Below are positions 22,710-34,491 of a stretch of 64,000 bases of DNA, piece after piece. A model generated the notes under the pieces. That model was not told the DNA's origin. It was given only the letters and a program-made list of their open reading frames with translations, and made no database searches. The number at the start of each line of letters is the position of its first letter. Position 1 is the first letter of the stretch. Source of the stretch: Parapristionchus giblindavisi (lineage: Eukaryota; Nematoda; Chromadorea; Rhabditida; Diplogasteridae). The stretch lies in the NCBI GenBank assembly GCA_943737045.1, contig CALSFV010000213.1, positions 1,673,001-1,737,000 of the forward strand, read 5' to 3'. The position numbers were made by a program, and so were the translations under genes.

Positions 22710-22797
22710 TTATTGATTGACCACGCCCCTTTTCTGTACCTTCCCCTTTGAATATCTTCAATGTTGTATCTATTTATTGTATTGTTCCTATAGGCAC
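22710..22797 (+). other. Likely start of the RGS 3' UTR
   Basis: Sequence directly after the TGA. No AATAAA lies close by; the first good one is at 23162-23167 (GAATAAATAC), which would give a ~460-base 3' UTR that includes the MITE at 22798. The real poly(A) site is undecided. Confidence 0.35.
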
Positions 22798-22929
22798 TAG
22801 ATCGGCAGAGAACTGTTGAATGAGAACAGACTAAATGAGAACGATTTGCATACTTTATCTATTCATTAGCGCTTGTCTCACATATACAAGTGATCTGGTG
22901 GGTTCTCATTCCACGGTTCTCTTTCGACC
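22798..22929. mobile_element. Hairpin MITE, family H2, copy 1
   Basis: Inverted ends AGATCGGCAGAGAACTGTTG and (inverse) AGGTCGAAAGAGAACCGTGG. It shares the inner phrase GAGACAAGCGCTAATGAATA (in inverse) with the better preserved copy at 54306. Confidence 0.7.
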
Positions 22930-23261
22930 TACTACCTGCCTATCTTATCGTAATTTAGCTTTGGTTTTCATTAATCTTACTTCGTAATTTGAATATAACC
23001 AAAACTTAATTTCATTTATAATTTGGTAATTTGTACTTATATTTTCTATTTCGTACTAAACAATTTAAAAATGTAACATCTTTAACGTTGTAACCGATCT
23101 CTTTTATAAATATGCTTTCTTCGATTGATCGCTTGTGTGTATTTCTTGAACTGGATTGATGAATAAATACTTGATCATAATTAATTATTTTATATTCATC
23201 GAATTATTATTTAAAACGGGGTTTCTGCAAGACAATAGGATGTTAATGTAAAAATCTTTCA

Positions 23262-24440
23262 AAATGGTTCATTGAAATCAGCGTTACGAGATCTTTGAAA
23301 TGATATACAGTACAGCCCGATCTCCTTTTGTACACGAGTGCCACTGCGGCGCGCTGCGACGCTCATTTGCGCTCATCATTTATTTCCGTGGGTGCTGAAT
23401 ATTTTTCGATTCTCAAAGTCTTAATCATGAGTTTCCGTTATGAAAAGTTGTTTTAATGACTAAAGAAGCCGAAACAAAATTTTTATTGATGAGAAAAACA
23501 ATTGAAATTCAAATCACACTGGTCCGAAAACGATGGGTACTGTAAATTTTTTCGTCTTGTGTATTGTGGAGTAATGATGTATCATTGAAATCAGCATAAC
23601 GAGATCTTTAAAATGATATATAATCCTCATGGGAATTTTAAATTTTAAGGTTTTGATAACGAATCTGATGACAAATTGGAAGATTGTTGGTATCGCCACT
23701 CTATTCGCAAAAAAATGTTAAAAGTAACAATTAACAGGTCTTGTGTACTATGGAGTACACTTTTTTTCTGTTAGCGGTGAATTGTTTCGAATGTGACCGT
23801 AAAGCTTAATTTTGACACGTTGCCAAGGAAAAGACTCGTTGTCTATTTCTCACCTGATTTTCCATTTTAATGTAACTTGTTTACTTACAAAAGTAAATGT
23901 CCTTAAGTAACTATGCTCCCTTGGGAGTGATACATGATACATGCATGCAGTCAGATGACTGGATCACATTATTCCCCTTGCTCTGTCCATCCATTATGAG
24001 CTTAGGAACCTTATCGGATAAGGTCTTTTAAGGGCTAACTTAAGACCGATAGGTTCTATGACGTAGACACTACGAGAGAGTGTGCAAAAGTGAGAGAGCA
24101 CGGAGAGAGAGAGAGAGAAGATCAGAGATCAAGGATCAAATTATATAGATCAAAGATCAAATGAAGGAGGCCAAAGAACAATATGAAGATTAAAGATCAA
24201 AGATTTTCAAAAGATCAAAGATCCCTGTTCTATGTAACAATTATCAGGTCTTGTGTACTGTGGAGTACACTTTTTTTCCTGTTTGTGGAGAATTGTTTCG
24301 AATATGACTATAAAGCTTAATTTTGGCACGTTGCCAAGAAAAGTAATAGTTGTCTATGTCTCACCTGTTTCAGTTCCATCTTAATGTATGTACCTTGTTA
24401 ACTTATAAAAGTAAATTTCTGTCATGTAAACTGGTGAATT
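23262..24440. repeat. Cluster of diverged direct repeats
   Basis: Two direct pairs are visible. The first is GAAATCAGCGTTACGAGATC (~23275) against GAAATCAGCATAACGAGATC (~23586). The second is a longer ~180-bp pair starting CAGGTCTTGTGTACT at ~23736 and ~24246, which includes GAGTACACTTTTTTTC and TAAAGCTTAATTTTG. At 23396-23500 there is one arm of the foldback seen at 6021. No gene is supported. Confidence 0.65.
24105..24225. repeat. GATCAAA motif cluster
   Basis: About eight tandem or near-tandem GATCAAAGATCAAA-type units. The same motif recurs at ~15150, 56335, 57040, 60540, 61793 and 62397. Confidence 0.7.
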
Positions 24441-25094
24441 CAGTCATAATATGATTGATAGGGTATCCAATTGGTGACAATTATTATTAATTATAAAAAT
24501 TTATCATAATATGATAAATGCATTATTTCACTTCATAACTATCGTACTCTACTTCGACTGTAACAGTCCTGTAATGATCACACGCAATAATGTGATCGTT
24601 CTTTGATCATAGCAGAGTGAGAAAGTGTGCAAATGTAAAAGAGGGAAGACGATGTATAGATAGAACGCGAGATAGTATGGGTTAGTGAGAGAGTACAGAG
24701 AAGGAAAGGAGATGATGGATATTATTTGTCATTCATTGGCACCTTCTATTCCCGCCAATTTCATTAGAACAACCTGCCGCTTTGCCTTTCTTCGTATAAC
24801 TTCTTTCAATTTAGACTCTCTCCGTCTAGATGTTTCTCCCTTTCTCTACCTCTCCTTCTACCTCTCCCTGACCTCACCATCTCTCTTCCTCTACCTTACC
24901 TCTACCTCTCTCTACCTCTCCTTTGTTGTGATGGGACACTTGATTTGCAACTATATACCCGTTTTTAATCATTATTTTTTCAAATCTTTGTTCATTTCTA
25001 TATGTGATCGCTTTAATCCTTAGTCTATCATACTCTAAATTGCTTGTGTTAATCACGTTCTACGCGGTCTTATTCTTATTCTTTTCATTTTCAG

Positions 25095-26424
25095 ATTTCC
25101 GTCAACGTCGGCCCATCTTCGATGTCGTCGGCGATCAATCAGCGATGGCACTATAAGGTATGTACCACTAATGGTTGAAAATCTACGAAAAGAAAAGAAA
25201 TGCAGCGAATGCTATTGTAATTTTCGCGACCTATTTTCTTTTCTTTTCGTTTTGTTCCTGTCTTTTCTTTTTTTCTTTCAATCTCTCCTTTTCATCGTTC
25301 AAAGCTAATCTATGTATGAATCTTCTGTCTTTCGTTTATCATCAGTCATTCTTCGTTTCCATCTCTTCCTCTCTATCTCTCTTACATCCATGATCATACC
25401 AATCGATCACTAAGGAAGAGAGTAGACCATCAATCGATAATGTTTATGAGAGAGATGGAAGGAAGGGAAGTGATCTACCTGTCGATGCATACCATCCTTT
25501 TTTGAGTCTATATCTTGATATATTGTACCTTTCTGTTTATGTTGCATTTCTCTCTCTTCTAACCACCTCTCAACTTTATTCATATTCTTCTGCTCCTTAT
25601 TCAATAATAATTCGGAGGTCGTATCCATGAATCGTTACAAACAATTTGTCGATAAACGTGACGTCACGAGCGTAGACGTAGACATCTTGTCAACTTGTAC
25701 GCCTTACGCCATGGATACGGTCTCCGACGATGTGCGCAATGTGTCCTTCCTATCCTTAATTGTATTTACTACACTCTGTCCACGACTGTCCTTTGGCCCA
25801 CAAGACAGTGTGGCCAGTCTGGAGAGTGGTCTCAATTTGTTTACATAATCATATAAATTATGTCAAATCCATTTCAGAATCAGCAGTCATGCCCATGAGA
25901 TGTCTTCAATTAACGTTCTCTGCTCATCGACTAAGGTGACATCTCGCGTCACTGCCTAGATGACATCACATGGTGGACTCTGGATTCTGAAGCTTCTTTG
26001 AAGGTAGCCGTCCTTGGATTCTTTTCCCTGTTATATTGTGTTCTAGTCTCGAAAAGACGAAAATTTTGTGGAGATCTTTTTTGATTACTTTTGAACAGAA
26101 CCTCTGTTAGACTATACTTCACCTTTGTTCATTGTCTCTACCTTTACCTTTGCCATTGCCAACGTAATCTTCACTGCTCACTGATCTTTCTCATTGACTA
26201 AAACCGAAGGTCTATACAAAGTGATCGTTCACAAAGTCGTTGAATCTCGTAATTTTCTGTTTTGCAGGGTAAATCGTCAGTGTCGTCTTCAGAACCTCGT
26301 CGTCCTCGACGTTGATGGTCTTCTCGATGTGTTCTTCAGAAGGGGGGACGCCTCCAAGCTCCGACGTCTGCGTTCCGTGGTCGTGTTCCAGCACTGGCTG
26401 GAACTCGTTTTCCGAAAAAAATAA
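25095..26424 (+). CDS. Small unidentified gene, exons only partly resolved
   Basis: Well-supported pieces are: exon 25095-25157 (acceptor TTTCATTTTCAG, donor AAG|GTATGT; reads ISVNVGPSSMSSAINQRWHY then K); a possible exon 25878-25935 (acceptor CCATTTCAG, donor AAG|GTGACA); and a last exon from 26268 (acceptor GTTTTGCAG) ending FQHWLELVFRKK-stop at 26424. AATAAA at 26420-26425 overlaps the stop. A codon-like patch at 25618-25740 (KRDVTSVDVDILSTCTPYAM) may be another exon, but its phase does not fit. I do not recognise the protein. The last exon is repeated in inverted orientation near 61170-61358, where its 3' half is strongly conserved in DNA but not clearly in frame. Confidence 0.45.
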
Positions 26425-26474
26425 AGAATTTGGGGTTGTTAATGTTTGAAATCGGTGTCTAAGCCCGCGAAGTT

Positions 26475-26550
26475 AAATGGGCGGGGTCAGCATCGCTATA
26501 TAAATAAGGTTCGCAAAAATGGGCGGAGTCATGCATCGATTTATAAGTAC
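26475..26550 (+). promoter_or_regulatory. Tandem GC-box/TATA-like units, copy A
   Basis: Two ~40-bp units in tandem: AAATGGGCGGGGTCAGCATC..GCTATATAAATA and AAATGGGCGGAGTCATGCATC..TTATAAGTA. The GGGCGG plus TATAAA-type spacing looks like a core promoter facing right, toward the satellite. The same pair, preceded by GCGGGCTT, occurs at 54978 and 61069 in inverse orientation. Confidence 0.45.
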
Positions 26551-26691
26551 GGTATATGATCATGAATCGCAAACTAACTTTTTACCTTAAAATTGTAAAA
26601 TTATTGTAAAAAATGCTATGTATCTATTTGTATTGAATGTACTATCAATGATTTTCAATGATTTTCTATATATGTTAGAGATCCAAATGTT

Positions 26692-29600
26692 GATTACTAT
26701 TCTCATCTATTCATTATATGTAGTATCTATGATAAGAGATGAATAATCTCTTCTCATTATAATCAATCAATAATATTGAACAACGTATTTATCATTATAT
26801 TAATTTGTTCTAACAGTAATGGAGAGAGAGACAATCAATAATATTGAACAACGCATTTATCATTATATTCATTTGTTCTAACATACAAAACTATGAGATC
26901 ATTATTATTAACAATTCATAAATATATTTGATTAAATTCAGAAAAAAAAACATGAAATAAAATGAGTAATGTTGGAATGACAGACTAGATTCAATGAATA
27001 AATGAATAACTGTTACATAATAATGATCTCATAGTTTTGTATGTTAGAGCAAATGAATATAATGATAAATGCGTTGTTCAATATTATTGATCGATTATAA
27101 TGAGAAGAGATTCTTCATCTCTTATCGCAGATACTACATATAATGAATAGATGAGAATAGTAATCAATATTTGGATTGGGTAATGGAGAGAGAGACAATC
27201 AATAATATTGAACAACGCATTTATCATTATATTCATTTGTTCTAACATACAAAACTTTGAAATCATTATTATTATTAAAAAGTCATAAAAATATTTGATT
27301 AAATTCAGAAAAAAACATGAAATAAAATGAGTAATGTTGGAATGACAGACAAGATTCAATGAATAAATGAATAACTGTTACATAATAATGATCTCATAGT
27401 TTTGTATGTTAGAACAAATGAATATAATGATAAATGCGTTGTTCAATATTATTGATCGATTATAATGAGAAGAGATTCTTCATCTCTTATCGCAGATACT
27501 ACATATAATGAATAGATGAGAATAGTAATCAATATTTGGATTGGGTAATGGAGAGAGAGACAATCAATAATATTGAACAACGCATTTATCAGTATATTCA
27601 TTTGTTCTAACATACAAAACTATGAGATCATTATTATTAACAATTCATAGAAATATTTGATTAAATTCAGAAAAAAACATGAAATACTATGTGTAATGTT
27701 GGAATGACAGACTAGATTCAACGAATAAATGAATAACTGTTACATAATAATGATCTCATAGTTTTGTATGTTAGAACAAATGAATATAATGATAAATGTG
27801 TTGTTCAATATTATTGATTGATTATAATGAGAAGAGATTCTTCATCTCTTATGTTAGATACTACATATAATGAGTAGATGAGAATAGTAATCAATATTTG
27901 GATTGGGTAATGGAGAGAGAGACAATCAATAATATTGAACAACGCATTTATCATTATATTCATTTGTTCTAACATACAAAACTATGAGATCATTATTATT
28001 AACAATTCATAAAAATATTTGATTAAATTCAGAAAAAAACATGAAATAAAATGGGTAATGTTGGAATGACAGAGTAGATTCAATGAATAAATGAATAACT
28101 GTTACATAATAATGATCTCATAGTTTTGTATGTTAGAACAAATGAATATAATGATAAATGCGTTGTTCAATATTATTGATTGATTATAATGAGAAGAGAT
28201 TCTTCATCTCTTATGTTAGATACTACATAAAATGAATAGATGAGAATAGTAATCAATATTTGGATTGGGTAATGGAGAGAGAGACAATCAATAATATTGA
28301 ACAACGCATTTATCATTATATTCATTTGTTCTAACATACACAACTTTGAAATCATTATTATTATTAAAAAGGCATAAAAATATTTGATTAAATTCAGAAA
28401 AAAACATGAAATAAAATGAGTAATGTTGGAATGACAGACTAGATTCAATGAATAAATGAATAACTGTTACATAATAATGATCTCATAGTTTTGTATGTTA
28501 GAACAAATGAATATAATGATAAATGCGTTGTTCAATATTATTGATTGATTATAATGAGAAGAGATTCTTCATCTCTTATGTTAGATACTACATATAATGA
28601 GTAGATGAGAATAGTAATCAATATTTGGATTGGGTAATGGATAGAGAGACAATCAATAATATTGAACAACGCATTTATCATTATATTCATTTGTTCTAAC
28701 ATACAAAACTTTGAAATCATTATTATTATTAAAAAGTCATAAAAATATTTGATTAAATTCAGAAAAAAACATGAAATAAAATGAGTAATGTTGGAATGAC
28801 AGACAAGATTCAATGAATAAATGAATAACTGTTACATAATAATGATCTCATAGTTTTGTATGTTAGAACAAATGAATATAATGATAAATGCGTTGTTCAA
28901 TATTATTGATCGATTATAATGAGAAGAGATTCTTCATCTCTTATCGCAGATACTACATATAATGAATAGATGAGAATAGTAATCAATATTTGGATTGGGT
29001 AATGGAGAGAGAGACAATCAATAATATTGAACAACGCATTTATCAGTATATTCATTTGTTCTAACATACAAAACTATGAGATCATTATTATTAACAATTC
29101 ATAGAAATATTTGATTAAATTCAGAAAAAAACATGAAATACTATGTGTAATGTTGGAATGACAGACTAGATTCAACGAATAAATGAATAACTGTTACATA
29201 ATAATGATCTCATAGTTTTGTATGTTAGAACAAATGAATATAATGATAAATGTGTTGTTCAATATTATTGATTGATTATAATGAGAAGAGATTCTTCATC
29301 TCTTATGTTAGATACTACATATAATGAGTAGATGAGAATAGTAATCAATATTTGGATTGGGTAATGGAGAGAGAGACAATCAATAATATTGAACAACGCA
29401 TTTATCATTATATTCATTTGTTCTAACATACAAAACTATGAGATCATTATTATTAACAATTCATAAAAATATTTGATTAAATTCAGAAAAAAACATGAAA
29501 TAAAATGGGTAATGTTGGAATGACAGAGTAGATTCAATGAATAAATGAATAACTGTTACATAATAATGATCTCATAGTTTTGTATGTTAGAACAAATGAA

Positions 29601-31128
29601 TATAATGATAAATGCGTTGTTCAATATTATTGATTGATTATAATGAGAAGAGATTCTTCATCTCTTATGTTAGATACTACATAAAATGAATAGATGAGAA
29701 TAGTAATCAATATTTGGATTGGGTAATGGAGAGAGAGACAATCAATAATATTGAACAACGCATTTATCATTATATTCATTTGTTCTAACATACACAACTT
29801 TGAAATCATTATTATTATTAAAAAGGCATAAAAATATTTGATTAAATTCAGAAAAAAACATGAAATAAAATGAGTAATGTTGGAATGACAGACTAGATTC
29901 AATGAATAAATGAATAACTGTTACATAATAATGATCTCATAGTTTTGTATGTTAGAACAAATGAATATAATGATAAATGCGTTGTTCAATATTATTGATT
30001 GATTATAATGAGAAGAGATTCTTCATCTCTTATGTTAGATACTACATATAATGAGTAGATGAGAATAGTAATCAATATTTGGATTGGGTAATGGATAGAG
30101 AGACAATCAATAATATTGAACAACGCATTTATCATTATATTCATTTGTTCTAACATACAAAACTTTGAAATCATTATTATTATTAAAAAGTCATAAAAAT
30201 ATTTGATTAAATTCAGAAAAAAACATGAAATAAAATGAGTAATGTTGGAATGACAGACAAGATTCAATGAATAAATGAATAACTGTTACATAATAATGAT
30301 CTCATAGTTTTGTATGTTAGAACAAATGAATATAATGATAAATGCGTTGTTCAATATTATTGATCGATTATAATGAGAAGAGATTCTTCATCTCTTATCG
30401 CAGATACTACATATAATGAATAGATGAGAATAGTAATCAATATTTGGATTGGGTAATGGAGAGAGAGACAATCAATAATATTGAACAACGCATTTATCAG
30501 TATATTCATTTGTTCTAACATACAAAACTATGAGATCATTATTATTAACAATTCATAGAAATATTTGATTAAATTCAGAAAAAAACATGAAATACAATGA
30601 GTAATGTTGGAATGACAGACTAGATTCAATGAATAAATGAATAACTGTTACATAATAATGATCTCATAGTTTTGTATGTTAAAACAAATGAATATAATGA
30701 TAAATGTGTTGTTCAATATTATTGATTGATTATAATGAGAAGAGATTCTTCATCTCTTATGTTAGATACTACATATAATGAGTAGATGAGAATAGTAATC
30801 AATATTTGGATTGGGTAATGGAGAGAGAGACAATCAATAATATTGAACAACGCATTTATCATTATATTCATTTGTTCTAACATACAAAACTATGAGATCA
30901 TTATTATTAACAATTCATAAAAATATTTGATTAAATTCAGAAAAAAACATGAAATAAAATGGGTAATGTTGGAATGACAGAGTAGATTCAATGAATAAAT
31001 GAATAACTGTTACATAATAATGATCTCATAGTTTTGTATGTTAGAACAAATGAATATAATGATAAATGCGTTGTTCAATATTATTGATTGATTATAATGA
31101 GAAGAGATTCTTCATCTCTTATGTTAGA
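26692..31128. repeat. AT-rich satellite array, left block
   Basis: Tandem ~363-365-bp monomers. Each has two ~74-bp inverted arms (ATAATGATCTCATAGTTTTG onward, and its inverse) around a ~100-bp spacer, plus ~110 bp outside. Two subtypes alternate (GAGATCATTATTATTAACAA against GAAATCATTATTATTATTAA). From 27084 a four-monomer unit of 1454 bp repeats almost identically (27084, 28538, 29992). The first ~125 bp (26692-26815) are in opposite orientation to the array. Repeated 91-codon minus frames are a by-product, not genes. Confidence 0.95.
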
Positions 31129-31440
31129 GGTCGCCATGTAGAGATTGTATGTCTCTCATGTCAGAGGAGTGCGCAAAAGACGATGGAGGCTGAAGGACTC
31201 GAACCAACGACCTTCCGCTTGCAAGTCGGCTGCTCTACCACTGAGCTAAGCCCCCGTACTCCGCTGTCCTCTCCTCTGTCGCTATGGTTCATCGGGCCGT
31301 GGCCATGCATCCTTTACATGCCACCCCTCCATAAGCCGAGTTCCATCGAGGCACCAGCCCTGCTGAGTACTGTACGCATACCATCGCTTTTGGCCTCATG
31401 ACTTGATTCGGGATAGCACTCCGGGGTATTCTCCCACCGA
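31129..31440. other. Segment between satellite and the BEL ORF, no LTR
   Basis: Where the 3' LTR of the integrase-Env unit should be there is instead ~310 bp of GC-richer sequence with a tRNA-Ala-like gene. GGTCGCCATG occurs at its outer edge (31129-31138) and again at 31467-31476 inside the ORF end, so the segment is bounded by a 10-bp direct repeat. No match to the LTR at 34492 is visible. Confidence 0.6.
31184..31255 (-). tRNA. tRNA-Ala(UGC)-like gene, probably a pseudogene
   Basis: 72 bases fold as a full-length tRNA: acceptor GGGGGCT/AGCCTCC pairs in all seven positions with G3-U70 (the alanine identity pair), discriminator A73, D arm GCTC..GAGC perfect, anticodon TGC in loop CTTGCAA. 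The anticodon stem has only three of five pairs and the T stem (GTTGG/CCTTC) only three of five. A box TAGCTCAGTGG and B box GGTTCGAGTCC are intact. The mismatches argue for a pseudogene or tRNA-derived repeat unit. Confidence 0.6.
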
Positions 31441-34400
31441 TCAACTATCGGCTGCTTCCCTACCGTGGTCGCCATGGTAGGGATCGAACCTACAATCTTC
31501 TGCTTGAACAGTGATGAGATGATCGCATGAATAGCATCCTCCGATGAGAATTGAGATGAGAGCGATGAAGGTGATCCTCTTGGCACGGTGAATCCGAGGT
31601 AGATTGGGAGTCCTTCTGCATTTGCTCCTTATCCACTTGCAGATGCCGACTACACAGCCGCAGCTGATCCTCATAGCCTTAGCGCATCCAGATGAGCAGA
31701 CACAGCATTGTACGATGCAGCTGATTATAGTTGTGGCGATGTATCCAATTACGGTAAGTGCGAGAATGAGAGTCTTCGGAGCACATTGTAGATTGGTCAT
31801 CATCTCCCAGCACACTGTACATTCGATCTGCTCACAGAATTGTCCCGCTGGACATTCCATCTTCCGAACGATCCTCGTAGTTCCTTGGTAGATGGTTGTG
31901 ACGACTTTGTATGATGACGCGACTACTTCGTGGGGAAATGTATGATCCAGCTCCTTCGTTGACGGGTCCTCGGTTCTTGCACAAGAATGTTTTGAGCACG
32001 ATTCGATTAATCGAGCATTTCCATCCGTGTGGACTCGAACTCCTCCTTTCGAGCACTCAATCCTGCACTCCTCGCAGTCTTTGTTGATTGCCTTCTCCTC
32101 GTAGACGTCGATGATGACAGCTCCCCATGCACGGACTGGTACTGCTCCATCTCTCGATTGTAGGAGGACTATATCTGCTCGTTGATGATGACAGAACTTC
32201 GTGGCGTTGCTCGTGCATTCGTTGTGTCCGCAGAAGAGAGCTGTTCCGGTTTGTGTGAGTCCTTCTCCAATGCAAATTGGATCGATCGCACTCTTGAATT
32301 GTAGATGAAGCTGCTTGATGTAGTGGATGGTTCCATCGTAGAGTTCCACGGCATTCATGGTTCGACGCTTCGTGATGGGGCTACAATCGGCACTTGGTTT
32401 CAGGCTGCAGACGATTGGTCGAAGAGAGTACAGGATGTTCTTGATGTCGTTGTTGTGAGTGGTTGAGTTGGCCGTGACTGGACCATTGTAGAAGGTGCAG
32501 TTTTCACTCCACGACGGACATTCACAGGGGTCTCCACAGATGATTGACGAATTGACGACACGAAGAGCTTCTGATGACTGACAAGTATGTTCGACGTAGC
32601 ATAACTTGCCTTTCTTGTCGTAGACGATAGGTCCTCCATTCATAGAGCAGTCCTCCACGTGTACAATCTTCGCTCCATTAGGCTTGATGTTCGCTGGGCA
32701 CTTCTCTGCGGCTGATCCAATGCATAACATGATGAGAGTGGCGAGCGTTATCAACCCCTTCGATCGAAGATTATAGCCTGATCCAGGTCGGGAGAATGAG
32801 GAACTTGCCTCTGGGCGAGGTTTCTTCCTCCTTGTCTTCTTCTCCGTGACTTTGGATGGTTCTTGAAGTACCTGAGGTAGCTCATCCTCCTCTGCCTTGT
32901 CCTCGGCCTTTCCAATTTCCAGTGGTAGAAGATGATTGACTGCTCGTTCGACTCTTCTTCCAGATGGCATGCGGATGATCGCAGTCCGAACGGTTCCTTT
33001 CGTCTCCTTGAGCTCTTCGATGACGGCCGTCTTCCAGCTTCCTCGAGGCAGTTGTTGATCAGACACCAGGACGACCTCTCCCTTGGCTGGAGCTCTCTTG
33101 ACGCGAGAGTGTGGGTGTTTGTGATCCATTCGATGTTGTTCTCGCAGACATGGGAGGTAGTAGTCTTGCCACACCTTCCAGAAGTCGTCGATCTCCTTAG
33201 TGGTGTCCGTCCACATCTCCTTCAATACGTCTGCGTTGGTGTCTCCTACTGGAACTCGATACTCCATGATCGGCACTCCAGGTAGAATCTTCGTTGGGAA
33301 GATGAGATCAATGGGACGGAGAAATGATCCATCTTCAGAGTATTGAACTAATGGACGACAATTGAGAAGAGACTCGATCTCCGTGATACGTGTCCTCATC
33401 TCATCCATGGTGGACTTCGTTGCTCCGAGTGTGCGAGAGAGTGCCTTCTTCACCGATCCGACGAGGCGCTCGTAGAATCCTCCTCTCCATGGCGCACGGG
33501 CCGTTATGAAGTTCCATTCGATTCCATTCTGAGCGCAGTACGATGACATCTCTGTCTCTTGAGAGTCCTCCTTCCAGGTGTCCTTGACGCTCTTGGCGGA
33601 CAGCACGAATGTCGTAGCGTTGTCGCTGAGAACGTAGTCGGGTCGTCCTCTTCTTGCGATGAATCGACGGAATGCTGCCACGTGTGATACAGCCGAAAGA
33701 TCCTGTACGATCTCCATGTGAATAGCACGAGTGCTCATGCATGTCCATAGAGAGATCCATATCTTCTGACGACGATTATCAGCTTCTTGAGTTTGAAGAG
33801 GTCCAAGATAGTCGACTCCGACGGACTGGAATGGGCGACTTCTGTTGACTCGCGACGGGGGTAGTGGAGGCATCTCGGGGTGCTCGAAGGGTTTCGCTCT
33901 TTCCTTCTTGCAGTTGACGCAGTCCTTGACGGTGTTCTGAGCGAGACGCGATCCATGGTCACTCCAGAAGACGTACCTATACATCGCCAGTGTCTCCTTG
34001 TGTCCTCCATGCATGGCTCGTTTGTGAGCGTCCGTCATGGCGATGGAGGCCAGCTTGCTTCTCGAATTGATGAAGTACGGACACGCTTCGACAGCTCCTT
34101 TCTGTTGTGAGAGTCTCCCGAAGGCTCTCCAGCATCCATCCTCTTCCTGCTGCATTCCAAGATTGCGGATGGTGTCTTCGGATGGTGGATGATTCTCAGC
34201 TGAGCGTGCTACGAGGTATCGAGTTGCCAGATTGAGCTCCCAAGGTTGAATAGGCTGCTTCTCGTATTGATTAACTCCAATCTTCTTCAGGAATGATCCG
34301 GTTGTCCTTATTCCTTTCTTGGATGTCCAGATACGAGCTGCACGAAGAACCTGTCCAGTTACATTGACGAGCTTTGTCCATGACGAGAACTTGGCGGGAT

Positions 34401-34464
34401 CGATCAGTACTTCTCTGTCCGTTTGAACCACAGAGGCGACGATGCCTTCCCTTGATCCTCCCAA
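31441..34464 (-). CDS. BEL/Pao integrase plus truncated phlebovirus-like Env, one ORF
   Basis: 1007 codons with no ATG at the upstream end (open from just inside the adjacent LTR; first listed codon TTG), so it is a fragment of a longer polyprotein. Integrase: zinc-binding H147, H152, C182, C185; catalytic core D218 (GVDYLG), D281 (LSDNATTF), E332 (WRGGFYERLVGSVK); then a C-terminal domain with KGEVVLVSDQQLPRGSWKTA. Env begins at a hydrophobic signal-like segment ~570-586 and is Cys-rich, with N-glycosylation motifs (NSS, NCT, NST, NAT), a transmembrane segment ~898-922, a basic RAKR at ~960-963 and a second hydrophobic stretch ~964-980. It then stops soon after, so the second (fusion, Gc-like) glycoprotein is missing. 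Protease, reverse transcriptase and RNase H are absent upstream. Similar Env genes are known in nematode BEL/Pao elements such as Cer7 and Tas. Confidence 0.85.
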   Translation of the reverse strand: MGGSREGIVASVVQTDREVLIDPAKFSSWTKLVNVTGQVLRAARIWTSKKGIRTTGSFLKKIGVNQYEKQPIQPWELNLATRYLVARSAENHPPSEDTIRNLGMQQEEDGCWRAFGRLSQQKGAVEACPYFINSRSKLASIAMTDAHKRAMHGGHKETLAMYRYVFWSDHGSRLAQNTVKDCVNCKKERAKPFEHPEMPPLPPSRVNRSRPFQSVGVDYLGPLQTQEADNRRQKIWISLWTCMSTRAIHMEIVQDLSAVSHVAAFRRFIARRGRPDYVLSDNATTFVLSAKSVKDTWKEDSQETEMSSYCAQNGIEWNFITARAPWRGGFYERLVGSVKKALSRTLGATKSTMDEMRTRITEIESLLNCRPLVQYSEDGSFLRPIDLIFPTKILPGVPIMEYRVPVGDTNADVLKEMWTDTTKEIDDFWKVWQDYYLPCLREQHRMDHKHPHSRVKRAPAKGEVVLVSDQQLPRGSWKTAVIEELKETKGTVRTAIIRMPSGRRVERAVNHLLPLEIGKAEDKAEEDELPQVLQEPSKVTEKKTRRKKPRPEASSSFSRPGSGYNLRSKGLITLATLIMLCIGSAAEKCPANIKPNGAKIVHVEDCSMNGGPIVYDKKGKLCYVEHTCQSSEALRVVNSSIICGDPCECPSWSENCTFYNGPVTANSTTHNNDIKNILYSLRPIVCSLKPSADCSPITKRRTMNAVELYDGTIHYIKQLHLQFKSAIDPICIGEGLTQTGTALFCGHNECTSNATKFCHHQRADIVLLQSRDGAVPVRAWGAVIIDVYEEKAINKDCEECRIECSKGGVRVHTDGNARLIESCSKHSCARTEDPSTKELDHTFPHEVVASSYKVVTTIYQGTTRIVRKMECPAGQFCEQIECTVCWEMMTNLQCAPKTLILALTVIGYIATTIISCIVQCCVCSSGCAKAMRISCGCVVGICKWIRSKCRRTPNLPRIHRAKRITFIALISILIGGCYSCDHLITVQAEDCRFDPYHGDHGREAADS

Positions 34465-34491
34465 TGATGATTCTCCCGTCGCTGCAGCACT

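Larger units (their letters stand above)
24560..26665 (+). repeat. Left arm of a giant inverted repeat
   Basis: Several blocks recur inverted at 60735-62890. The 3' end of the gene at 26268-26460, the tandem GC-box/TATA units, the segment ATGATCATGAATCGCAAACT and the block at ~25440-25620 are clear matches. The outermost match (GATCGTTCTTTGATCA near 24594) is weaker. The left arm has ~400 bp (25640-26040) that the right arm lacks; the right arm has ~210 bp with a tRNA-like module that the left lacks. Confidence 0.75.

Noticed and set aside
31460..31510. T-arm/B-box-like sequence GTAGGTTCGATCCCTAC on the minus strand
   Set aside because: It forms a perfect T arm, but no acceptor, D or anticodon arm can be matched around it and it lies in the Env frame. 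It is kept only as a possible breakpoint clue, not called as a tRNA.
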